A stretch of DNA of 64,000 bases from Bombyx mori (lineage: Eukaryota; Arthropoda; Insecta; Lepidoptera; Bombycidae), in NCBI RefSeq assembly GCF_030269925.1, contig NC_085110.1:3782001-3846000 (forward strand). The letters are read 5' to 3'. This document shows, piece after piece, positions 55,212 through 64,000 of this stretch; the first letter of the stretch is position 1; each line of letters starts with the position of its first letter. The notes under the pieces are model-generated. The model saw only the letters and a program-made list of their open reading frames with translations, ran no database searches and had not been told where the DNA came from. Made by a program: the position numbers and the translations under genes.

Positions 55212-58200
55212 CATGAATATCCTTAACGTTATAACAAATTAATTAAAATGTATAAAATAATTTTACGAATACACATGCTACAAATCAACAAAGAAACGCA
55301 CAAAAAGCGTTGCAAAACGCCTTTATTAAATACGTCGACGGATAGGAATTGGCGGATTTTCAAACTTTTGTAACGTTATCTGGCCTCCATTGTTGCGAAT
55401 ATCTCCGGCAATGTAAGCGATTCAAGGCGAACGCTGCCATTGCTGCGTACAATACTGTGCGCACCGCAATCAGGTCAAGGGTCTGCGGCACTGACTCCGC
55501 GTCCGCCGGCCCGCACGAGCTTCTCCGACCCCCATGACCCTGCCATGCGGGTACCTGCCTCACCCTTACACCATCAGGTGATCCCAGCACATTATGCACC
55601 CCTGACACGCAACAAACACATTCCTTTAGGATCCAAAGTCATTTTCATATTCACCTGTGCTGAGCGCTGACGAACCCTAAATTTATAAAATACATTTGCT
55701 TTTCTAAACTCTCACTGAACATTCGACCTTCATTTTATCGAACGGGTCAACGTAATTTCGACCTCACACTAGATTATCCTTGACGTCTCAAAGACGATTT
55801 TCAGTGAGTACGCCTGCGCACCGTCGTAATGGTTTCATTGACCTTATCAACCAATCGTCCCCTGGTGACATTACACGTCTCAGCCCGTCGTCATGCCTTT
55901 GGAGCGTTCGCTGAACCGCTGTCTAATACAAATTACAAAATACATAACGAAATTTGAACAGAAACTGAGTCTACGTTGCTGCAACGCTATCAATTCAGTC
56001 CGCTTTGAGTAGAATAGGAGGAGGGAAGGTAAAATTTGATACTCTTTTGAACGTCGCATCAAAGCGAGTGTTGTGAAAAGCGTTGCGGAACCCGAAGCTC
56101 TGCGGCCGTGCTTCAATTGTAAAAAAAAAAAAACTTTTGCTTACATTCCCTTTGCGAAGTAGCAAACACGAAAACCGCCACTCGAGAAGCCTTTCCGCTC
56201 AAAGCCGGAATGTTTTACATTTTGTTTTCAAACGCAGAAAACTTTTAAACGTCAAAGCTTAAACTTTTACGAACAAACGTCTACACGGAATCGGTAGGTA
56301 ATGCATTTTAAGAAAATAATTTAACTTACGAAATTTTTCGTTGTGAATACGAAATCGCATTGTTTTTACCGACATCCGCCGGTGGACACTTCGCAAACGG
56401 CCGAGCTATTAGGTAAATGGGATGCGAATTCGCCAACGTCGTATCTGAGTTGACGGTTAGCTAACTGAACAGGAAATTGCAGATGCGTTTCCAGTTCGGG
56501 CACGTGTTCGTGGGACGGAAATGACGGTCGAGTCAAGATGCCCAGCGGCCGCATTCATCCTAACCTTCATAACTTTCGTGAAAGATTCCCAGACGCTATC
56601 GTCTAACTGATTATTCAGGTGCTTCGTCATTTACATAAGGAGCAGCTGACCTCGCTCTCAACCCTTACGAATCCTAATGATTATTCGGATACGCCAGTGG
56701 TCAGTTTTTTTAAGACAGCTGTTGTTTGCAGCCGTGAGAATAGTTTGTGGGAAGGTGCAATATGATCAAGTGTCCCGCCCTTCGACCTCCGTTCTCACGT
56801 CTCGACGTAAAGCACCCTCTGATTATAAATTCGAGTCATCCGGCGGGGGGTGCGCGATAAAACCCGCGCTCTCGTCAAACGCAACGAGAAAATGGATATT
56901 GATTCCGCGATCTCCTTGATGCTTTGCCTAGGATTTCGCTTATGCTGCTGCTACACGCTGTTTTAATTGAGCCCGCTAGAATATTTGAACGGTTTCACAA
57001 AGCAACTATACATTTTCATATATAATATACTACTATATTATACAGTAGCACAGTTATATAAATGAATGACAACAGATTTTAGTTAAGTACTGAATTTTTT
57101 TTATAAACTCATTCCGCCTTTGTATAAAATTCAACTTTTGAAGCTTGAATAGTTTTAATAGTTGATGTTCTGTTATATACAATACTTTCTAAATGTCGTG
57201 TGTATTTTTTGTGAACGATAAAAAAGTATTAAGTGTGTGATGCGTCAAGAGAAATCTCACATTTGACATTTCCGGCCGCGGACCTTGGAGAGTCAAACCC
57301 AAACGATAAAACCGTTTGCATGTTCCCATAGAGATTTAAAAAAGGCGATTAATTTATACGCGTTCCAAAAAAAACTATATAAAATACGACATAACAAAGA
57401 TTACCGCGTTAAATTAACACGATATTTGATAACAAAACATACGATAAATGTGTACTCATCAGGAAGTCGGTGACGTCACAGAATTAATGACAGAAAGCCG
57501 GATGTTTGACTGTAAACTATCATTGTGCGAATAATGCATTCGTAATTTCGGCGATGCCGTCAGGATCCTGCGAGGCTACGGAGCGGAAATACATTCACGC
57601 GACAAATTTAGCCATTCTCTGAGTAATGGTCTTAAAACATAATTTTATCTTAAATTTTTTTTTCTATGAATCAGAGACACCAGACACACCGGTGCCTCGT
57701 TTAACATTTGAAGATACGATTCCTTTTAACTTTGTCAGGTATGAAACTGTCGTGTTTGCATTGTTCGAACCCATTTCGTCACCGATCCCGCCCACCATTC
57801 GCTAAAATAACCCTCCGGTCCGCTCCAGGTAACAAAGCAAACCAGTTTTTGCGTAATGTCGGCATTCAGAAGCCAAATCGCTCGTATTCCTACCAACAAA
57901 TAACAATGAAATATGTTTTCGGTAATGCAATTTTCAGTTTTGCGCGAACAACAACGACACAGACGGTGCATCGGACCTTAAATCGTGCTCTGCGGACGAT
58001 GATCCTAGCTAAGCTCGGTCGTCGAAAGATTTTTATTTTTCGAAAACCGGTCGGGTGGATTCCTGCAAAACCCGACTCTGTACTCGTTTAGAGACGAATG
58101 TAACTCGATGTTGTGCGTTCGGTATTCGCGTGTCTGCCGCATTAACGGGACGAGATATTTACGGTGGTCAGTGCGTTGGCGCTCGACGGCGGATGTGCCA

Positions 58201-58789
58201 AATTGGTCTGCGATAGACGCATGCTTCGCTACCCGGCAGACGCCGCCGCGTCGCATACCGACCCGGACACCGACTGCTCCATTCCAATTTTGACTTCGAT
58301 CGAAGAGCCGACGTTCATTATCAATATATATCCATAAATATTTAGAACCCTGCTCGCAACGCTCCATATAAGTAATGCCGATAATAATGCCGCTATGAGA
58401 TCGCTTAAATCTCCATAGCACTCAACTCGGCTGACGCTTTTACCTGCGCGCCTACGTAGACTATTTTGAAAACGTTTTGAAACGCAGTTGCTAAAGTTTC
58501 ATGGTGCAAGAGGCTGCCACATTACTGCGATATATTTGCATAATACCGGGCGCTCGAAAATAAGGCTCCGTACGTCAGCCTCGCCAGTTGTATAACTAGC
58601 AGTACTTCGTGTCATTGTTTGCTTTTCGTAATGGAAATTGTTTCGTTGATTATCTACGTTGAACTGCGCAGTTGGCACGTGCTGGTGATGTTTAGCGCGG
58701 GCGTGGTCGTCCGTGCCAGAGAAATGACCGAACACGAAGCGCTAATTTATTGTATGATTCAGACGTGCCGGAATTCAAGCGCAGTGGGC

Positions 58790-58930
58790 TCTGGTTTTGG
58801 GGCGTTTGTCCGCGGCCTCGCTCGCGGCGCGCTGAGGTCGCGCGCAACTGTGCCAATGTCGCGGGAGCCCGACGCCGCAGCCGCCGACGCCCTCGCGCTC
58901 GTGCGGAACCACCGCTGCAACTGCACAACG
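58790..58930. other. GC-rich block in trbl intron 2
   Basis: Strikingly CpG-rich (CGCGGCCTCGCTCGCGGCGC, GACGCCGCAGCCGCCGACGC) in an AT-rich context. All three forward frames are partly open simply because of composition. It could be an alternative promoter, a regulatory element or an old GC-rich repeat. No splice sites or domain support an exon. Confidence 0.4.
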
Positions 58931-59001
58931 ATCGATACATTCACTCATATCGGTGTGTGTACATGCCGTAGCGAAAAGCCAAATCGTGATTTGCTAGTTT
59001 T

Positions 59002-59248
59002 TACTGGTGGTAGGACCTTTTGTGAGTCCGCGCGGATAGGTACCACCGCCCTGCCTATTTCTGTCGTGAAGCAGTAATGCGTTTCGGTTTGAAGGATGGG
59101 GCAGCCGTTGTAACTATACTGAGATCTTAGAACTTATATATCTCAAGGTGGGTGGCACATGTACGTTATAGATATCCATGGGCTCCAGTAACCACTTAAC
59201 ATCAGGTGGGCTGTGAGCTCGTCCACCCACCTAAGCAATAAAAAAAAC
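59002..59248 (+). repeat. Bm1 SINE in trbl intron 2
   Basis: Near-consensus 5'-truncated copy, from ACTGGTGGTAGGACCTTTTG to CCACCCACCTAAGCAATAAA plus A-run. Confidence 0.94.
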
Positions 59249-59639
59249 CATTAACTAAAAGAAAATCAGACAACTATAATTTTTAATTTTGCTTGAACTG
59301 GAGCGGTATAGCGTTGTTTGCGCCTACACATTTTATGCACACTAAAAATATGTATATTGGTTCGCGTAGTCGAGTCAACATGAATCTTCGTATGGAGACT
59401 ATAAATAGACAGGGTCGCACCTTTTTAAGCGAAATCAAAGCACCGGATACAACTACCGGACGTCGGGATGTGCATTGCTCTGCGTGTAAAATGACGTTTT
59501 ACAATGTACCGTCAGCAAAACAGATCGATATTATAAGTCTGTTACTTTCTCTCGTCATGAATTAAATTAAAAAATATGATATAGTTCAAATAAAACCCAG
59601 ACATTAATAAAGTTGCTTTAAATCATACTTAATATTATT

Positions 59640-59831
59640 AATGAAAATTTTAGTTCGTTTGTTTATTAAGCTTTAACGTCTCACCGATACTTAACCGATT
59701 ATCATAAAATTCTCAATGCACATTGTCAGGGGTACAGAGAAAAACATAGACTTTTCATCCAGTAAGAAAGTACTATTGCCGCGATATTTTTTTTTTAATA
59801 TTAGATCGAGTGGCGCCGCGGAAAAAGCTAG
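59640..59831 (+). mobile_element. Possible Helitron-like fragment
   Basis: TTCGTTTGTTTATTAAGCTT, CCGATACTTAACCGATTATC and a GGAAAAAGCTAG end before T59832 resemble a dispersed Helitron-type family. The 5' end was not fixed. Confidence 0.4.
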
Positions 59832-59851
59832 TACTTCTAGCCCACGTGACC

Positions 59852-60026
59852 TGTGTGCTTAGTGCGAGTTTTTTAACGCTCTCGATAGCGTAAAAGTAAA
59901 CTCAAATTTGTATGGAATAGGAATGTTTGCCTGCGTTTGCCGCTAGGGGCGCTGATCCAACTCCATACAAATTAGAGTTAACTTTTACGCTATCGAAAAC
60001 GTTAAAAAACTCGCACTAAGCACACA
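59852..60026. mobile_element. Short hairpin MITE, copy 2
   Basis: 175 bp, TGTGTGCTTAGTGCGAG...CTCGCACTAAGCACACA, with GATAGCGTAAAAGTAAACTC and its complement inside and GCCGCTAGGGGCGCTGATCC at the centre. It is the most complete of the three copies. Confidence 0.88.
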
Positions 60027-60208
60027 GATCTGCTTGATCCTAATCAATAAAAAGCATTGAAATAGATTAAGCATTATGTATTGTTGTATCTCGATATCGG
60101 GCGCACAGCTGAGAAAACGCTCGGCTACTAGCTATTAGATTGATCCGGTTGCGTAAAACAAAGGTCTGCGAAACCTTGTGCAAGCGGCGCGCCCGCGCAG
60201 CGCCGACA

Positions 60209-60248
60209 TATCTGCGGATTTGCGTAACGGCGCACTTATCCGCAGATA
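60209..60248. repeat. GC-rich perfect stem-loop
   Basis: TATCTGCGGAT (60209-60219) and ATCCGCAGATA (60238-60248) are perfect 11-base complements around an 18-base loop, within a CG-rich stretch (60180-60260). Confidence 0.6.
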
Positions 60249-60384
60249 CGGCCGCCCGCGTGTTGTGACACGCTCGGTTTGCCTACATCTCCGCAACTAA
60301 ACTACACGTAGCTATTACAAAACCAAATATACTCCTTAAATCATTTGACATTATCTTCTAATCAAATGTCGTTTAAGACTGCTC

Positions 60385-60508
60385 TGTGTGCTTAGTGGAG
60401 TTGAAACGTTTGCCTAAGTTTGCCCCTAGGGGCGCTGATCCAAATGCATACAAATTTGAGTTAACTTTTACGCTATCGAGAACGTTAAAATACTCGCTCT
60501 AAGAACTC
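60385..60508. mobile_element. Short hairpin MITE, copy 3, left arm deleted
   Basis: TGTGTGCTTAGTG is joined directly to GAGTTGAAACGTTTGCCTAA, so the left arm is lost. The right arm ACGCTATCGAGAACGTTAAA is intact up to CTCTAAGAAC. It lies 360 bp from copy 2 and has lost the hairpin. Confidence 0.8.
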
Positions 60509-61428
60509 TATCGCAGGGGACCTTGCATTTATCATCAATGACCGCCATCTGTCGGACTAGACGAAAGAATATTTTTTAATAAATAATCATTCTCTCTCTT
60601 TCTGATTTGCACCGATTAGGCAATGCTCTTAGGAATTATTTCAAACGATCACATATTACCACCGATTGATGTAAATCTATTTCCCAAACCTATGTCAGGT
60701 AGTTTAGCTATGAATCCTTCTATGGCGTTACCGAAATTCTGAAATACGAAAATATTCTCTACCAGTTTATATGTGATATTAAGCCTTCGCTTTTGCACTG
60801 AACTTCAAGTCTGAAGCCACTCGCTATCAAGTGGACCGTGGGATCTGGTGCCTTCTCTGACCACAAACAAAAGGAATCCTCGGCGGACAACCATTAGTCG
60901 ATAAAACGTCAATGTCAATGCAAATCGATCGACTTAACGATTTCGTTTTGTATGCGTCCGTGTCGTCGCCGTCCCCAAATTAAATTCTCGACTTAATCAA
61001 CGATTAAAGTTAATCAGTTCGCCTTCCATTGCTCACGGAAAACAACGGTGTCTCGTCCGTGATATCACCGTGTGAGTCACCGTGTCGTGGCTTCGAAGAC
61101 TTGAATGCGTTAGAGGTGAGAATACTCGTAACCTTCTCGCCACCGTCAGAAAACAAAAGACGAATACATGCAAAAACACGTAACAGAAGATGAGCGCACG
61201 CGACCATGTCCCCCCGGAGAGGCGGGTGCATTCACCGGCGTGCCAGAAAAAAAAACGCACGTGCCGTCTATTAAATAGGGCTCAGCACGCCTCATGACCT
61301 GCCCTCTCAAGTACCTTCATACATGACCGCGCGCGGCAAATGGAGCCACGTCCAAGACTGAATCGACGACCGAAAATACACACTGATGACCATTATATTA
61401 ATAATGTTTCATTAGAATTAGAATTTTT

Positions 61429-61640
61429 ACTGATGGTAGGACTTCTTGTGAAGCAGTAATGCGTTTCGGTTTGAATGGTAGGGCAGCCGTTCTAACTATA
61501 CTGAGACCTTAGAACTTATATCTCAAGTTGAGCGGCGCATTTACGTTGTAGATGTCTATGGACTCCAGTAACCACTTAACATCAGGTGGGCTGTGAGCTC
61601 GTCCACCCATCTAAGCAATAAAAAAATAAAATAAAAAAAG
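61429..61640 (+). repeat. Bm1 SINE with ~45-bp internal deletion
   Basis: ACTGATGGTAGGACTTCTTGTGAAGCAGTAATGCG shows the deletion: the segment between CTTGTGA and AGCAG (normally including the GTAGGTACCACCACC block) is gone. The short GTGA shared by both sides suggests recombination at microhomology. The tail is intact. Confidence 0.92.
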
Positions 61641-64000
61641 ATATTTTTGCAACGAACCTCGACTAAGCAACGTGAGTTATTTGATCTTGTACGGAGTCGC
61701 TGTTTTTATTCTGTTTTATTGCGTTGCACTTTAGAGCCGGCTCCGAGAATGTTTCTTACGTCGTTACGGAACCGAAAACTTGCATCCCATCAGGCGCATC
61801 CGCGTTGCGAAGGTCAGTGACCGAATGATACATTAAACATCAATATGGAAGTTCTATCGAAGGAAACTAAAACAATTCAATGTTCCCAAATTACACTTAC
61901 GTTCAAGATGATTTCTTTGTTATAAAATATACATGTTTTTTTATAAAGACGTTGAAAAAGTCACCCTTATCGCTGCTATCGAAAACAGAACGCAAATGAG
62001 TGCATTGAACTCGACGAAGAGTATGATTAACCGAATTGAACGCTTTGAAAAACAATTGTTATCATTACGTAGCGTGATAAATATTTGACTACTTTAAAAA
62101 AAGTAGTTTACATAAGACTCAACGTGAGCACCGATGAATCATCTCCCGGATGGTAGAGTGCATACAATAGGAGTGACTGTGCAACCGGTGACGTCATCGT
62201 AAGGGCACAAAAAACATAGGGCGACAATAGAGAGGGTACGGGGATGAATCATAGGAAATTTATATCGGGTCACTAGCCTCGAACCCTCGTACCGAAATAT
62301 ATCGAGCCCTATTTGTACCTAAAAATAAACGTAATGGAATTCCTAAATAAGTCCCCTAAAATGCAGCTTCACCAGTAAATCACAGGTAATTTTAGTTACA
62401 GAAATAAACGAGGGGCGTTCGAAAATATTTACTTAACTAGTAGCACAAGAGAAACAAAAGAAATATTATACAAAAAAGTTTGTTTTACGCTTTACCACAA
62501 CAACAACACTACGTAACACGTACATATATTAATTAGCGGGATAATACTGCGTTCAAGGCTCGATTGAATTCGCGGATGAAAAACAAAGAAAGAATATATA
62601 TAAACCAGGACCGGTTTTACGTTTGTGTGCGCAAAAAGAAACAATTCGACAGAAACCGAACAATGTTCGAGCGAAAGCGAACACTCGAGGTTCGAAGAGC
62701 GAAATCTCATTCAATTCGATGTTAAACGCTTTATGATTCAGTATACTGACCCCGAGCTTACCGAAAGAAATTTGTCAAGCTTTTGAGAAGAGACACAACC
62801 CTACTTCGTGCTATTGGCCTTTTGCTTGGACGTACACCGACTTTAGTTGCTCGGCGACTCTTTATTTAGGAGACAGCCTCGAGATTTGCCTATCAATCTA
62901 AAATCTTTTCATATTAGTTGTTCGACCAAAAATAACAGCTTAAGCCGAATGCGAACGATATGTTTGATTAATCAAGAAAAATTTCATGCATTCGTTGGTT
63001 CTCCACCCACACCGAAAGTGCTGTGCGCAAAATATTCGCGGAGGCGGTAAACAAACAAAATTATTAGATATCCTAAAATAAGAATGTATCCTTCAATTAC
63101 GTTTTTGTGTTTCATGAAAAACACGAAACCCACGCTCTCTTAAAATAAAAGGACAAGACGAAATCGTAGGTGTAACCCTGGAGGTTCAATTAATCAAAGA
63201 GCGCGTTGTCGTGGCAACCCTGAACCGCTGCTTCGCTAATTTCCATTTTTACTCCCCGCCTTTCGTCGAGACTTAAAAAAAGAAAAGTCAAACCGGTCGG
63301 TCGGTGGCCGGAATAACGATTAACTCTCAGTCTTAAGATAGGGATGTGTGAGCTACTAAAAATACTTTATGTCGAGAACACCCCGTTCTGCGCGTCTTAA
63401 AATGTTTTTTTATTAAAAAGAAGGATAGCCCTAACGACAATATAACTTTTAACCATATTTAGCACTGGACAGTCGTCTGTATCTTAATAAAATAGGCACG
63501 TACCACATGTCCGAAAGACTTCCGTTTTATAATGAAGGAACTACTTTTAAAAGCGTTGACCGCAATAAGTAAATAAAATATATTCAACCACACTTACTTT
63601 TATGTCACAATTACTCGTAGTAACTTCGACTCACAAGAGTTTCCTTACAATTATTTTCCTTCAACATGACGCGTTCATATTTCTCGAAAGACGAGAATGA
63701 GCAATTATTATAAAATGCTTCGAAGGGCAAATATTTTTTTTAAATAGTATTTCCCTAAACGATCCTTAGAATTCAGAAACATTTATACAATAGTAATTCA
63801 GATTGAGTCATTACCCGTTCGTCTAATGAGCTATTTGTGAGCCTAATGTCATACGTATGAATTTCCTTAAATCTTTGTCATTATGCTTTATCTCAGCGGG
63901 CAGGCAGGACTTACCGTTGTTACGCACTTATAACATAATGGCTTTATCGATTGACCAAGCGTGGAATGTTTCTGGCGGGGTCTGGAAGCGGGGGCGATTC

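Larger units (their letters stand above)
54443..64000 (+). other. trbl: trbl intron 2 (runs past window end)
   Basis: At least 9.5 kb following the GTAAGT donor with no continuation exon recognised. It contains an RTE-type LINE fragment, two Bm1 copies, a Helitron-like fragment and two hairpin MITE copies, all annotated separately. A GC-rich block lies at 58790-58930. From 61641 to 64000 nothing else was recognised. Assigning the whole tract to the intron assumes the third coding exon lies downstream. Confidence 0.7.

Noticed and set aside
55360..55608. 82-codon GC-rich minus frame
   Set aside because: Considered as a trbl exon or LINE end; no splice sites or motif could be shown. It may be an old repeat.
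58619..59077. 152-codon frame in trbl intron 2
   Set aside because: Overlapping long frames in several phases result from the GC-rich block, and its end runs into a Bm1; no splice sites or domain.

Overview
This is a repeat-dense piece of a lepidopteran nuclear genome, almost certainly Bombyx (silkworm). About two dozen copies of a tRNA-derived SINE with the Bm1 consensus are scattered on both strands, including one nearly full-length copy at 45165-45600. Helitrons of the type common in Lepidoptera (5' TCTATACTAATATT, 3' ...CGCTAG|T) and Jockey-like LINE tails accompany them. Nothing looks bacterial: genes have GT-AG introns, and there are no operons or Shine-Dalgarno sites.

Layout. 1-11800: intergenic DNA with SINE, LINE-tail, Helitron and Helentron-like fragments. 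11812-14034: a nested stack of transposons (Bm1, a Harbinger-type MITE and a Helitron; inside the Helitron a hAT element with a perfect 8-bp target duplication; inside the hAT a Helentron-like element with an endonuclease fragment). 14303-15353: a fold-back element with arms of about 260 bp. 15467-18701: a Ty3/gypsy-type LTR retrotransposon on the minus strand with 229-bp LTRs. Its gag, protease and part of integrase are fused in one frame by deletion of the reverse transcriptase and RNase H region. 20562-26900: a degenerate P-element/THAP9-like transposase gene on the minus strand, split by a 3.3-kb Jockey-like LINE (22205-25467). 27200-48600: repeats and short intergenic spacers, including a 1.34/1.52-kb tandem duplication (45404-48263) whose breakpoint lies inside a Bm1.

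48700-64000 contains the one convincing host gene, tribbles (trbl), a pseudokinase on the plus strand. Coding exon 1 is 50226-50522 and exon 2 is 54153-54442. The remainder (DFG-equivalent, C-lobe, COP1-binding tail) must lie beyond 64000. The first intron and upstream flank are nearly free of recognisable repeats; the long second intron holds a clean RTE-type LINE insertion, two Bm1 copies and two copies of a small hairpin MITE.

No unknown multi-gene system was found. The points most worth following are the shared 3' tail of Bm1 and a LINE family, the conserved and apparently covarying stem-loop in several LINE 3' UTRs, the in-frame gag-protease-integrase fusion, the nested stack, and the tandem duplication. 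All element identities come from reading the sequence; none was checked against a database.
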